Positions 17,800 through 26,749 of a stretch of 64,000 nt of DNA are shown here, piece by piece (positions within the stretch are counted from its first letter, which is position 1; every line of letters starts with the position of its first letter). Position numbers and translations under genes: made by a program. Source of the DNA: an uncultured Paracoccaceae bacterium (lineage in GTDB: Bacteria > Pseudomonadota > Alphaproteobacteria > Rhodobacterales > Rhodobacteraceae). The DNA lies in the NCBI GenBank assembly GCA_913060475.1, contig CAJXSD010000011.1:31832-95831 (forward strand). Reading direction: 5' to 3'. The notes beneath the pieces were generated by a model, which was not told where the DNA came from, did not search any database, and saw only the letters and a list, made by a program, of their open reading frames with translations.

Positions 17800-19143
17800 A
17801 TGGATAATAAATTACATATCATCGGCGGCGGAATGGCCGGATCCGAGGCCGCATGGCAGGCCGCAAATTTGGGCGTTCAGGTCGTGTTGCACGAAATGCG
17901 CCCCAAGGTGGAAACATTTGCCCATCGCACAGACAGCTTGGGCGAAATGGTCTGTTCGAATTCGTTCCGGTCTGATGACCACGAAAACAACGCGGTTGGA
18001 TTGTTGCATTGGGAAATGTTGCAGGCCGATGGTTTGATTATGCAAACTGCCCACAAACATCGCCTGCCCGCCGGCGGGGCCTTGGCCGTGGATCGCGACC
18101 CATTTGCGCAATCCGTGACCCAATCGCTGCGCGACCATCCCAATATCGAAATCAGCTTGGACGAAATCACCGACCTGCCCAAGGATGGTCACTGGATCGT
18201 TGCAACAGGGCCCTTGACGTCCACATCACTGGGACAATCCATCGCGACAGAAACGGGTGCGGACGCTTTGGCGTTTTTTGATGCAATTGCCCCGATCGTC
18301 TATGCCGAAAGCATCGACATGTCACAGGCCTGGCTGCAATCGCGCTATGACAAAGGCGACACCGAAGAAGAGCGCACCGCCTATATCAATTGCCCCATGA
18401 CGCGCGACCAGTATGAGGCGTTTATCGATGCGCTGCTCGCGGCAGATAAAACCGAATTTCACGAAGGCGAGACAGCGGGATATTTCGATGGCTGTCTGCC
18501 GATTGAGGTGATGGCCGAGCGCGGGCGCGAAACATTGCGGTTTGGCCCCATGAAACCGGTCGGGTTGACCAACCCGCACCGCGACGAAAAACCATACGCC
18601 GTGGTGCAGTTGCGCCGCGATAACGCCTTGGGCACGCTGTATAATATCGTTGGGTTCCAAACCAAAATGAAATACGGCGCGCAAACGGATGTGTTCCGCA
18701 TGATCCCCGGGCTGCAGGATGCATCCTTTGCCCGGTTGGGCGGCATCCACCGCAATACATTTATCAATTCCCCCACGCTGCTGGATGAACGTATGCGGCT
18801 GAAATCGCGGCCCAATATCCGATTTGCGGGCCAGATCACGGGCGTCGAAGGATATGTCGAAAGTGCCGCCATGGGATTGCTGGCGGGCCGCTATGCTGCA
18901 CACGAAATTTTGGGCAGTAATGTTTCAGACATCCCCCAAGACACAGCCATGGGCGCATTGGTTCATCACATCACAGGCGGGGCCGAGGCCAAGACATTTC
19001 AGCCCATGAACGTGAATTTCGGCCTATTCCGTCCCATCGAGGGTCTGAAATCCGGTCGCAAGGGCCGCAAAGACCGATACCGCGCCTATACTGATCGCGC
19101 CAAAGCGGCGTTCCAAAACTGGCTGGACCAGCAAAAGGGTTAA
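17800..19143 (+). CDS. trmFO: folate/FAD-dependent tRNA U54 methyltransferase TrmFO
   Basis: TrmFO makes ribothymidine at position 54 of tRNA using methylene-tetrahydrofolate and FADH2. The protein of about 447 residues begins with the FAD-binding motif [18 protein letters not shown], then VVLHEMRP and [16 protein letters not shown] with the redox cysteine, and has the second family cysteine region [14 protein letters not shown] and [23 protein letters not shown] at 17800 puts the Rossmann motif right at the N-terminus; ATG at 17791 would add three residues. It is followed by gluQ with a one-base gap, pairing two tRNA-modifying enzymes. Confidence 0.95.
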   Translation: MDNKLHIIGGGMAGSEAAWQAANLGVQVVLHEMRPKVETFAHRTDSLGEMVCSNSFRSDDHENNAVGLLHWEMLQADGLIMQTAHKHRLPAGGALAVDRDPFAQSVTQSLRDHPNIEISLDEITDLPKDGHWIVATGPLTSTSLGQSIATETGADALAFFDAIAPIVYAESIDMSQAWLQSRYDKGDTEEERTAYINCPMTRDQYEAFIDALLAADKTEFHEGETAGYFDGCLPIEVMAERGRETLRFGPMKPVGLTNPHRDEKPYAVVQLRRDNALGTLYNIVGFQTKMKYGAQTDVFRMIPGLQDASFARLGGIHRNTFINSPTLLDERMRLKSRPNIRFAGQITGVEGYVESAAMGLLAGRYAAHEILGSNVSDIPQDTAMGALVHHITGGAEAKTFQPMNVNFGLFRPIEGLKSGRKGRKDRYRAYTDRAKAAFQNWLDQQKG

Positions 19144-19144
19144 G

Positions 19145-19993
19145 ATGCGCACCCGCTTTGCCCCATCGCCGACCGGTCCGCTGCATTTGGGGCATGCCTA
19201 TTCCGCGCTGTTGGCCCATGATACGGCCCGCGCCCAAGGCGGATCATTTGTCCTGCGCATCGAGGATCTGGACCAAAGCCGCGCGCGGCCCGAATGGGAA
19301 CAGCTGATCTATGATGATCTGGCGTGGCTGGGGATCACATGGGACGGTCCGGTCCTACGTCAATCCGAACGCACAGACATCTATGCGACGGCATTGCGCG
19401 GCCCTCTGTGCGATCATGTCTTTGCCTGTCACTGCAATCGGCGCGATGTGATGGCGGCCGCGGCCGCGCCACAGGATGGCGAACCTGCCTTTGGTCCCGA
19501 TGGGATCATCTATCCCGGGACCTGCGCAGGTCTGCCCGCCGTGGCCCCATCGGATATCCCAACGCAAAACATGCGGCTGCGGCTGGACCGGCTGAACCCA
19601 GACCTGCGATTGTCATTCCACGAGACCTGTTTTACCGATCACACCCCCGAATTTTCCGTGTCAGAATTTCAACGCGATATTGGATCGGTTGTTTTGTGGC
19701 GACAGCATTACGCCGCCTATCATTTGGCCTGTGTGATCGATGATTACGCGCAAGGCATCACCCACATCATTCGCGGGGCCGATTTGTTTGAAAGCACGCA
19801 AATCCACGTCCTGCTGCAACATCTGCTAGGCTATGACACGCCCACCTATTGCCACCACCGATTAATCACGGACGAAACAGGCAAACGGCTGGCCAAACGC
19901 CATGACGCCAAATCCATTCAGGCGTTCCGCGCCCAAGGTGCGACCCCCGCCGATATACGCCATATGGTGGGCCTGCCCCGCATCAGCACATAA
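19145..19993 (+). CDS. gluQ: glutamyl-queuosine tRNA(Asp) synthetase
   Basis: GluQRS attaches glutamate to the queuosine base of tRNA(Asp). The 282-residue protein is a glutamyl-tRNA synthetase without its anticodon-binding domain: RFAPSPTGPLHLGHAYSALL contains the HIGH-type motif, FVLRIEDLD follows, and ETGKRLAKRHDA gives the KMSKS-equivalent loop. The zinc-site cysteines of the subfamily are visible as CHC near residue 97 and in YPGTC. Length matches GluQRS (~280-300) rather than GltX (~470). It lies directly downstream of trmFO. Confidence 0.95.
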   Translation: MRTRFAPSPTGPLHLGHAYSALLAHDTARAQGGSFVLRIEDLDQSRARPEWEQLIYDDLAWLGITWDGPVLRQSERTDIYATALRGPLCDHVFACHCNRRDVMAAAAAPQDGEPAFGPDGIIYPGTCAGLPAVAPSDIPTQNMRLRLDRLNPDLRLSFHETCFTDHTPEFSVSEFQRDIGSVVLWRQHYAAYHLACVIDDYAQGITHIIRGADLFESTQIHVLLQHLLGYDTPTYCHHRLITDETGKRLAKRHDAKSIQAFRAQGATPADIRHMVGLPRIST

Positions 19994-20022
19994 AAAAACC
20001 GACCCCAAAGGGATCGGTTTTC
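19992..20022. terminator. bidirectional terminator between gluQ and the DAHP synthase gene
   Basis: AAAACCGA (19995-20002) pairs with TCGGTTTT (20014-20021), with an inner CCC/GGG pairing. The 7-A run at 19992-19998 becomes a T-run on the - strand, so it best serves the DAHP synthase gene; the + strand has a shorter T-run for gluQ. Confidence 0.8.
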
Positions 20023-20042
20023 TGCAATTATGATATGCGCCG

Positions 20043-21413
20043 TTATTGCGCCGCAATCGCCGCATTAGTACCCCGACGTTTGACCAATTCTTCGGCAACC
20101 AAAAACGCCAATTCCAAAGACTGTGACGCATTCAGACGTGGGTCGCAGGCCGTGTGATAGCGCGATGACAGATCTTCGTCGGATACGGCAACCATACCGC
20201 CGGTGCATTCTGTCACATCCTGGCCCGTCATTTCGAAATGCACACCACCGGGAACCGTGCCCTCGGCCTGATGAATTTCGAAAAATTCGCGCACTTCGCG
20301 CAGAACGCTGTCAAAGGGACGTGTTTTATAGCCCGTGGATGATTTGATCGTGTTGCCGTGCATTGGATCACATGACCAAACAACATTTGCACCGTGTTCC
20401 TGCACGGCCTTGACCAAACGGGGCAGATGATCGCCCACAGACCCTGCACCGAAACGTGCGATCAGGGTCAAACGCCCTGCTTCGTTTTCAGGGTTCAATT
20501 TGTCAATCAACACCTTCAGATCATCGGCGGTTGTGGTCGGGCCACATTTCAACCCGATCGGGTTCAACACACCCCGACAGAATTCAACATGTGCCCCGTC
20601 GGGCTGACGGGTACGGTCACCGATCCAGATCATATGACCTGATCCGGCCAACCATTTGCCAGATGTCGAATCTTGGCGGGTCAATGCCTCTTCGTATTCC
20701 AACAACAGACCTTCGTGGCTGGTGAAAAATTCTACGGTGCGCAATTCGTGCGCCACCTTGCTGTCCAGTCCGGCCGCTTTCATGAAATCCAACGCGTCGC
20801 TGATGCGTTCAGCCATTTGGCTGTAACGTGACGCTTTTTCGCCTTCGATGAACCCCAGGGTCCAGCTGTGAACCTGATGCACATCTGCATATCCGCCGGT
20901 CGAAAACGCACGCAGCAAATTCAGCGTCGCCGCCGCCTGAGTGTAGGCCTGCAACATTTTTTGCGGATCTGGGATGCGCGCCTGGGACGTGAAATCCAGT
21001 TCATTGATGATATCACCGCGATAGCTGGGCAGTTCAACGCCATTCACCGTTTCCGTGGGCGCGGACCGTGGTTTTGCAAATTGGCCGGCCATGCGACCGA
21101 TTTTGACCACGGGCACCTTGGCGCCATAGGTCAGAACCATCGCCATTTGCAACATCACCTTGAACGTGTCGCGAATGCCGTCTGCGGAAAACTGTGCAAA
21201 ACTTTCGGCGCAATCGCCGCCCTGCAACACAAACGCATCGCCGCGTGATGCAGCTGCCAGTTTGGATTTCAGGCTGCGCGCCTCGCCTGCAAAAACAAGC
21301 GGCGGATAGTTCGACAGCTGACTTTCGACTGCGTTCAGCGCCCCCTGATCCGTATAATCAGGCATCTGAACCCGTGGCTTGTTACGCCAGTTGGATTTTT
21401 GCCAATCACTCAT
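20043..21413 (-). CDS. class II 3-deoxy-7-phosphoheptulonate (DAHP) synthase
   Basis: This enzyme condenses phosphoenolpyruvate with erythrose-4-phosphate to start the shikimate pathway. The 456-residue protein is the plant-like type II form. It shows [18 protein letters not shown], the metal/substrate segment [41 protein letters not shown] and the C-terminal [18 protein letters not shown] and [14 protein letters not shown]. No N-terminal regulatory extension is seen. It is monocistronic: its own terminator lies at 19992-20022 and a 160-base gap separates it from the divergent GlxA-type regulator. No leader peptide was found in that gap. Confidence 0.95.
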   Translation of the reverse strand: MSDWQKSNWRNKPRVQMPDYTDQGALNAVESQLSNYPPLVFAGEARSLKSKLAAASRGDAFVLQGGDCAESFAQFSADGIRDTFKVMLQMAMVLTYGAKVPVVKIGRMAGQFAKPRSAPTETVNGVELPSYRGDIINELDFTSQARIPDPQKMLQAYTQAAATLNLLRAFSTGGYADVHQVHSWTLGFIEGEKASRYSQMAERISDALDFMKAAGLDSKVAHELRTVEFFTSHEGLLLEYEEALTRQDSTSGKWLAGSGHMIWIGDRTRQPDGAHVEFCRGVLNPIGLKCGPTTTADDLKVLIDKLNPENEAGRLTLIARFGAGSVGDHLPRLVKAVQEHGANVVWSCDPMHGNTIKSSTGYKTRPFDSVLREVREFFEIHQAEGTVPGGVHFEMTGQDVTECTGGMVAVSDEDLSSRYHTACDPRLNASQSLELAFLVAEELVKRRGTNAAIAAQ

Positions 21414-21573
21414 TTTTGCCTCTCCTAGTTAGCGATACCAGTCGGGTTATATACGCATGTATCCAAAAGGACCAGACCGTTATTTTGCGACATGACTTGA
21501 CGGTACTGGTAAGTTTGCGCCATCTGCTTTATCCTACCCCACCAGAAAGCTGAGCCAAGCGATACAGGATCAC

Positions 21574-22578
21574 ATGAAAGCCAACCGCCAGATCATTCCC
21601 GTCGACACCCATAACAAAGACCCAAAGCGCTTTGTTTTCGTTTTGATGGACAATTTTACCCTATTATCCTTTGCATCGGCACTGGATGCATTGCGCATTG
21701 CGAACCGTATGTCGGGGCAGGAATTGTACCGTTGGTCGTTTCTGGGCGAAGGGGGGGAATCAGTTTCGTGCTCGGCAGGAACTGTGTTCAAACTAGACGA
21801 TGACCTGTGCGAATTAAAACGTGACGATACAATCATTTTGTGCGGCGGCATGGATATCCAGCGCGCGACAACCAAAAAACTGTTAAACTGGATCCGTCGC
21901 GAAGCACGCCGTGGATTGACCATCGGTGGCCTGTGCACCGCCGCCTATCCCATGGCCAAAGCAGGGCTGTTGGATGGCAAACGCGCCACCATCCATTGGG
22001 AAAACCAAGACAGCTTTGCCGAAGAATTCCTAGAGGTGGATTTAACGAAATCAGTATTCGTTACCGATGGCGCGCGCCTGACCACCGCGGGCGGCACATC
22101 GTCGATTGATTTGATGTTGAAAATCATCGCGGATGACCACGGCGAAGAATTGGCCAATGCGGTCGCAGACCAAATGATTTACAGTTCAATCCGCACCGAC
22201 CAAGACACCCAACGCCTGTCGGTTCCGACGCGCATCGGTGTGCGGCACCCCAAGTTAAGCCAAGTGATCCAGATGATGGAAAAAAACATCGAGGATCCCA
22301 TTAGCCCCGCCACCTTGGCCAAAGAGGTGTCGATGTCCACCCGTCAGTTGGAACGCCTGTTCCGCCGGTACCTAAATCGCAGCCCGAAACGGTATTACAT
22401 GGAATTACGCCTGCAAAAGGCGCGTAACCTGTTGATGCAAACGGATATGAGTGTGATTAACGTGGCCCTTGCCTGCGGGTTTGCATCGCCATCCCATTTT
22501 TCAAAATGCTACCGCGCGCATTACGCAACCACCCCCTATCGCGAACGGGGCAGTCAGGCGACACGGCTGTCGATTTAA
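21574..22578 (+). CDS. GlxA-family regulator (DJ-1/PfpI-like sensor domain plus AraC HTH)
   Basis: The 334-residue protein joins an N-terminal DJ-1/PfpI-like domain (FVFVLMDNFTLLSFASALDALRIA, IILCGGMD, GGLCTAAYPMAKAGLLDGKRATIHWEN) to a C-terminal AraC-type double HTH (MSTRQLERLFRRYLNRSPKR and VALACGFASPSHFSKCYRAH). This domain pair defines the group with GbdR, CdhR and ArgR, activators of betaine, carnitine or arginine catabolism; the N-terminal domain senses the ligand and is not an active amidase. It is 333 bases upstream of a five-gene branched-chain-type ABC importer in the same direction, so it is the likely regulator of that operon. The ligand is unknown. Confidence 0.88.
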   Translation: MKANRQIIPVDTHNKDPKRFVFVLMDNFTLLSFASALDALRIANRMSGQELYRWSFLGEGGESVSCSAGTVFKLDDDLCELKRDDTIILCGGMDIQRATTKKLLNWIRREARRGLTIGGLCTAAYPMAKAGLLDGKRATIHWENQDSFAEEFLEVDLTKSVFVTDGARLTTAGGTSSIDLMLKIIADDHGEELANAVADQMIYSSIRTDQDTQRLSVPTRIGVRHPKLSQVIQMMEKNIEDPISPATLAKEVSMSTRQLERLFRRYLNRSPKRYYMELRLQKARNLLMQTDMSVINVALACGFASPSHFSKCYRAHYATTPYRERGSQATRLSI

Positions 22579-22712
22579 CGCGACAGCCGGACAAACCGGC
22601 CCGCGCGGGCGGCCGCACGATTCTGAAAACCAACAAAATTCCAAGGCACGCCCTGCGCATTGATCCAGCGCGGTTTGAAACGATTGCAGACCTGTCGAAC
22701 ACTTTGCGCCAT
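22575..22712 (-). CDS. possible small basic protein (45 residues), unrecognised
   Basis: An open frame on the - strand encodes 45 residues starting MAQSVRQVCNRFKPRWINAQ, very rich in arginine (8 of 45). A GGGG-containing stretch precedes the ATG. Its stop overlaps the end of the convergent regulator gene by 4 bases, the same arrangement seen at other real convergent gene ends in this window. I do not recognise it. It may be chance; the rest of the gap (22713-22911) shows no gene and should carry the importer promoter. Confidence 0.3.
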   Translation of the reverse strand: MAQSVRQVCNRFKPRWINAQGVPWNFVGFQNRAAARAGRFVRLSR

Positions 22713-22911
22713 AATACCACCCCGCGACAATTTTATAACACTCTGAAATAACGTCATTTTCTCTAGATTTTTGACCATTTTTTCGATTGGACTGGTCTTG
22801 GAATCTGATCTATTTCCCCTGCGTAAAGCGATCGCAAATTGGCCTTTTCTTTTATGTTTGTGGCCTTTATTCTAAGCATCGAGTTTTACAAAACTTTTGG
22901 GAGAGAAAACT

Positions 22912-24099
22912 ATGAAAAAGTTGCTGACAGCGACAGCTGCATCCGCATTACTGGCGGCATCCGCAGTTGCGGCCGAGGACGTAAAAATCGGTGTGATCTT
23001 GGGCTTTACCGGTCCATTGGAATCCATCACACCAATGATGGCAGCCGGCGCTGAAATGGCGATGGCTGAGGTGACCGCATCTGGCAAATTGCTGGACGGT
23101 TCCACTGTCACACCTGTGCGTGCAGACAGCACATGTATCGACGCTGCCGCAGCGACCGCAGCCGCTGAACGTTTGATCACATCTGACAACGTCAACGCCA
23201 TCATGGGTGCCGACTGTTCAGGTGTAACAGGTGCGATTTTGCAAAACGTCGCGCGCGCGAATGGCGTTGTGATGGTATCGCCATCGGCAACATCGCCCGC
23301 ATTGTCAACAGCCGAAGATGACGGCCTGTTTTTCCGCACAGCCCCATCAGACGCACGTCAGGGCGTTGTGATGACAGATGTGATCATGGAACGCGGCATC
23401 AAAACTGTTGCGCTGACATACACGAACAACGACTACGGCAAAGGTTTGGCTGACAGCTTCCAAGCGGCATTCGAAGCGGCTGGCGGCACAGTAACCATTT
23501 CTGCAGCACACGAAGACGGCAAAGCTGACTACTCAGCCGAAGTGGGCGCATTGGCATCAGCCGGTGGAGAAGTGTTGGTTGTTGCAGGCTACACCGACCA
23601 AGGTGGTAAAGGCATCATCCAAGCATCCTTGGACACAGGCGCCTTTGACACATTCGTATTGCCAGACGGCATGGTTGGTCAGGAATTGGTTGACACAATC
23701 GGTTCCGATCTGGACGGATCATTCGGTCAGTACCCAGGTACAGACAGCAAAGGGTCAGAAGTGTTCCAAGGCCTAGCCGCAGCAGCTGGTTTCGATGGCA
23801 CATCCGCCTTTGCACCCGAAAGCTATGACGCAGCCGCATTGATCATGTTGGCGATGCAAGCTGCAGGATCCACAAACTCGGCCGATTTTGCAGGCAAGAT
23901 CATGGATCTGGCGAACGCACCTGGCGAACCCATCCTGCCAGGTGAATTGGGCAAAGCATTGGATCTGATCGCAGCCGGTCAGGACATCGACTATGTTGGT
24001 GCAACTGCTGTTGAATTGATCGGACCAGGTGAATCTGCCGGTAACTATCGCGAAATCGAAATCGGTGGTGGCGCGATCAACACCGTTCGTTTCCGTTAA
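22912..24099 (+). CDS. periplasmic substrate-binding protein of a branched-chain-type ABC importer
   Basis: The 395-residue protein has a signal peptide (MKKLLTATAASALLAASAVA, cleavage after AVAAE) and a Peripla_BP_6 fold: VKIGVILGFTGPLESITPMM at the mature start, then a pair of cysteines in DSTCIDAA and GADCSGV that probably form the usual disulfide, and DYGKGLADSFQAAFEAAGG at the hinge. A GGGAG site precedes ATG at 22912. It is the first and likely most abundant product of the importer operon, since a hairpin terminator follows it. The ligand could be a branched-chain amino acid, an amide or another small polar compound. Confidence 0.9.
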   Translation: MKKLLTATAASALLAASAVAAEDVKIGVILGFTGPLESITPMMAAGAEMAMAEVTASGKLLDGSTVTPVRADSTCIDAAAATAAAERLITSDNVNAIMGADCSGVTGAILQNVARANGVVMVSPSATSPALSTAEDDGLFFRTAPSDARQGVVMTDVIMERGIKTVALTYTNNDYGKGLADSFQAAFEAAGGTVTISAAHEDGKADYSAEVGALASAGGEVLVVAGYTDQGGKGIIQASLDTGAFDTFVLPDGMVGQELVDTIGSDLDGSFGQYPGTDSKGSEVFQGLAAAAGFDGTSAFAPESYDAAALIMLAMQAAGSTNSADFAGKIMDLANAPGEPILPGELGKALDLIAAGQDIDYVGATAVELIGPGESAGNYREIEIGGGAINTVRFR

Positions 24100-24123
24100 T
24101 TACCGCAAACGTTTGACATCGTG

Positions 24124-24152
24124 CAGCCCGGCGATTGCCGGGCTGTTTCGTT
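24124..24152 (+). terminator. intercistronic hairpin after the binding-protein gene
   Basis: CAGCCCGGC (24124-24132) and GCCGGGCTG (24137-24145) form a perfect 9-bp stem with loop GATT, followed by TTTCGTT. It probably allows partial read-through, leaving the binding-protein message in excess of the membrane components. Confidence 0.7.
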
Positions 24153-24176
24153 ACAAGATTGGGAAAGGATGCAACC

Positions 24177-24959
24177 GTGATCAAGGTTGAAAACCTTCAT
24201 AAACATTTTGGCGGGTTCCATGCGGTCGACGGGGCAACACTGGAAATCGAACAGGGGTCAATCACGGGTCTGATCGGACCGAACGGCGCGGGCAAAACAA
24301 CGCTGTTTAACGTGATCGCGGGCGTGCTAACCCCGACATCCGGACGCGTGACGATGGCCGGCGAGGATATCACAGGCCTGCCACCGCATGAATTGTTCCA
24401 CAAAGGGTTGTTGCGCACATTCCAGATCGCCCATGAATTCCATTCCATGTCGTGCCGCGAAAACCTGATGATGGTTCCGGGCGATCAAATTGGCGAACGT
24501 CTGTGGGATACATGGTTTGGCCGCAAACGCATTGCCGACCAGGAACGGGCATTGCGCGCCAAGGCGGACGAGGTATTGGAATTTCTGACCATCACGCATT
24601 TGGCCGACCACAAAGCGGGTCAGGTCTCGGGCGGGCAGAAAAAATTGCTAGAGCTGGGGCGCACCATGATGGTTGACGCCAAAATCGTGTTTCTGGACGA
24701 AGTGGGCGCAGGTGTAAACCGCACCCTGTTGAATACCATCGGTGACGCGATCATCCGTCTAAACCAAGACCGAGGATATACATTCGTCGTGATCGAACAT
24801 GACATGGATTTCATCGGGCGCCTATGCGACCCCGTCATCTGTATGGCCGAGGGCAAAGTATTGGCCCAAGGGACTCTGGATGAAATCAAGGCCAATGAAC
24901 AGGTGATCGAAGCCTATCTGGGAACCGGTCTGAAAAACAAAGATATGCTAGAGGCATAA
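24177..24959 (+). CDS. livG: ABC importer ATPase, LivG type
   Basis: The 260-residue ATPase has Walker A GPNGAGKTTLFNVIAG near residue 40, the Q-loop in RTFQIAHEF, the signature VSGGQKKLLELGR, Walker B IVFLDEVGAGVN and the switch histidine in VVIEHDMDFI. LivG subfamily features are the GLLRTFQI segment and the C-terminal VIEAYLG. Walker B reads LDEV where most relatives have LDEP; the catalytic glutamate is intact. The start is GTG at 24177, with an AAGGA site before it; the frame open from 24135 passes through the hairpin region and was rejected. Confidence 0.9.
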   Translation: MIKVENLHKHFGGFHAVDGATLEIEQGSITGLIGPNGAGKTTLFNVIAGVLTPTSGRVTMAGEDITGLPPHELFHKGLLRTFQIAHEFHSMSCRENLMMVPGDQIGERLWDTWFGRKRIADQERALRAKADEVLEFLTITHLADHKAGQVSGGQKKLLELGRTMMVDAKIVFLDEVGAGVNRTLLNTIGDAIIRLNQDRGYTFVVIEHDMDFIGRLCDPVICMAEGKVLAQGTLDEIKANEQVIEAYLGTGLKNKDMLEA

Positions 24960-24961
24960 CC

Positions 24962-25001
24962 GGGTGCGTCTATGCACCCTGCCCTGCGTCTTTTACGCAG
25001 G
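24962..25001 (+). other. two tandem hairpins between livG and livF
   Basis: GGGTGC/GCACCC (24962-24967 with 24974-24979) and CCTGCGT/ACGCAGG (24983-24989 with 24995-25001) fill most of the 61-base gap. There is no T-run, so they look like mRNA-stabilising or processing structures rather than terminators. Confidence 0.55.
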
Positions 25002-25020
25002 TATGTGAAAGGAAAATTCA

Positions 25021-25734
25021 ATGTCAGAGCCATTTTTGATTGGCGATTGCATGACCGGCGGCTATGGAAATGGCCCCGATATTTTGCATGGCTGTACCAT
25101 TGCCGTGGACAAAGGTGAAATTGCTGTGATTGTGGGCCCGAATGGGGCCGGAAAATCCACGGCGATGAAGGCCGTTTTTGGAATGTTAAATGTGCGCGAC
25201 GGGTCCGTGCGACTGGATGGCGAAGATATCACCAGCCTTTCGCCACAAAATCGCGTGGTCAAAGGGATGGGCTTTGTTCCACAAACCAATAATATCTTTG
25301 CCTCGATGACCGTCGAAGAAAATTTGGAAATGGGCGCGTTTATTCGCAATGATGATATTCGCCAGACCATGGAACAGGTCTATGATTTGTTTCCAATTCT
25401 ACGCGACAAACGCAATCAACCGGCCGGCGAATTGTCTGGGGGCCAACGCCAACAGGTGGCCGTTGGCCGCGCGTTGATGACCCAGCCCAAGGTTTTGATG
25501 CTGGACGAACCCACCGCTGGTGTCAGCCCGATCGTTATGGACGAATTGTTTGACCGAATCATCGAGGTGGCGCGCACAGGCATTCCCATTTTGATGGTGG
25601 AACAAAACGCCCGCCAAGCGCTGGAAATTGCGGACAAAGGGTATGTTCTGGTCCAAGGGGCCAATGCCCATACGGGCAGCGGCAAAGATCTGTTGGCAGA
25701 CCCCGAAGTCCGCCGTTCATTCTTAGGAGGATAA
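25021..25734 (+). CDS. livF: ABC importer ATPase, LivF type
   Basis: The 237-residue second ATPase of the importer has Walker A GPNGAGKSTAMKAVFG, the Q-loop GFVPQTNNIFASMTVEENLEMG (typical LivF), signature LSGGQRQQVAVGRALM, Walker B VLMLDEPTAG and the switch segment ILMVEQNARQAL. It would pair with LivG beneath the two permeases. An AAGGA site lies 8 bases before ATG. It is followed by livH with a 4-base gap. Confidence 0.93.
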   Translation: MSEPFLIGDCMTGGYGNGPDILHGCTIAVDKGEIAVIVGPNGAGKSTAMKAVFGMLNVRDGSVRLDGEDITSLSPQNRVVKGMGFVPQTNNIFASMTVEENLEMGAFIRNDDIRQTMEQVYDLFPILRDKRNQPAGELSGGQRQQVAVGRALMTQPKVLMLDEPTAGVSPIVMDELFDRIIEVARTGIPILMVEQNARQALEIADKGYVLVQGANAHTGSGKDLLADPEVRRSFLGG

Positions 25735-25738
25735 GGGG

Positions 25739-26749
25739 ATGGAGTTTCTAAACGGTTTTGTCGCCCTATCAAATTTCGTCTTGGTTCCTGCGATTGCCTA
25801 TGGCAGTCAATTGGCCCTAGGCGCGCTTGGTGTCACATTGATCTATGGGATTTTGCGGTTTTCGAACTTTGCGCATGGGGACACCATGGCCTTTGGGGCG
25901 ATGGTCACGGTTTTGGTAACCTGGGCAATGCAATCCATCGGAATCAGTTTTGGGCCCCTACCCACGGCTTTGTTGGCGCTGCCGTTTGGCATTGCTGGGG
26001 CGGTATTGATGGTATTGATGACCGATAAGATGGTCTATAAATTCTATCGGGAAAAGAAATCGAAACCGGTAATTTTGGTGATCGTGTCAATGGGTGTCAT
26101 GTTCATGATGAACGGCATCGTTCGTGTCATCATTGGCCCCAATGAGCAACAATTCCGCGACGGCGAACGGTTTTTGATCAAGGCCCGCGAATTCAAAAAT
26201 ATGACCGGTCTGGACGAAGGTCTAGCCATCAAATCGACCCAGGCCATCACCGTTGTGACCGCCGCCATTGCCGTGGCGCTGCTGTTTTGGTTCCTAAACA
26301 AAACACGCACGGGTAAATCCATGCGGGCCTATTCCGATAACGAAGATTTGGCCTTGCTTTCTGGTATCAATCCCGAACGTGTTGTTGCCGTGACATGGAT
26401 TATCGTGGCGGCATTGGCCACGATTGCCGGGGTTTTATATGGTCTGGATAAATCATTCAAACCCTTTACCTATTTCCAACTGCTGCTGCCAATTTTTGCC
26501 AGTGCCATTGTTGGCGGTCTGGGCAATCCGTTGGGGGCCATTGCCGGTGGGTTTGTCGTTGCCTTTTCCGAAGTGATGATCACCTATGCCTGGAAAAAGG
26601 TGCTGGGATATTGGTTGCCAGACACGCTTGAACCCTCGGGATTGGTCCAACTGCTGTCGACCGACTACAAATTTGCGGTAAGCTTTATGATCTTGATTGT
26701 CGTGTTGCTGTTCCGCCCAACTGGTCTGTTCAAAGGAAAGGCATACTGA
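25739..26749 (+). CDS. livH: branched-chain-type ABC importer permease, LivH type
   Basis: The 336-residue membrane protein has about eight hydrophobic segments and LivH landmarks: GALGVTLIYGILRFSNFAHGD near residue 30, and the EAA-like coupling region LLSGINPERVVAVTWIIVAALATIAG. An AGGAGGATAAGG ribosome-binding region overlaps the end of livF. Its stop overlaps the livM start as TGATG (26747-26751), so both permeases are made together. Confidence 0.92.
   Translation: MEFLNGFVALSNFVLVPAIAYGSQLALGALGVTLIYGILRFSNFAHGDTMAFGAMVTVLVTWAMQSIGISFGPLPTALLALPFGIAGAVLMVLMTDKMVYKFYREKKSKPVILVIVSMGVMFMMNGIVRVIIGPNEQQFRDGERFLIKAREFKNMTGLDEGLAIKSTQAITVVTAAIAVALLFWFLNKTRTGKSMRAYSDNEDLALLSGINPERVVAVTWIIVAALATIAGVLYGLDKSFKPFTYFQLLLPIFASAIVGGLGNPLGAIAGGFVVAFSEVMITYAWKKVLGYWLPDTLEPSGLVQLLSTDYKFAVSFMILIVVLLFRPTGLFKGKAY

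Noticed and set aside
18322..18903. 193-codon open frame opposite trmFO
   Set aside because: trmFO shows continuous family motifs through this region; the antisense frame has none.
21414..21573. Aromatic amino-acid leader peptide before the DAHP synthase gene
   Set aside because: No short frame with Trp, Phe or Tyr codon runs followed by a terminator was found on the - strand.
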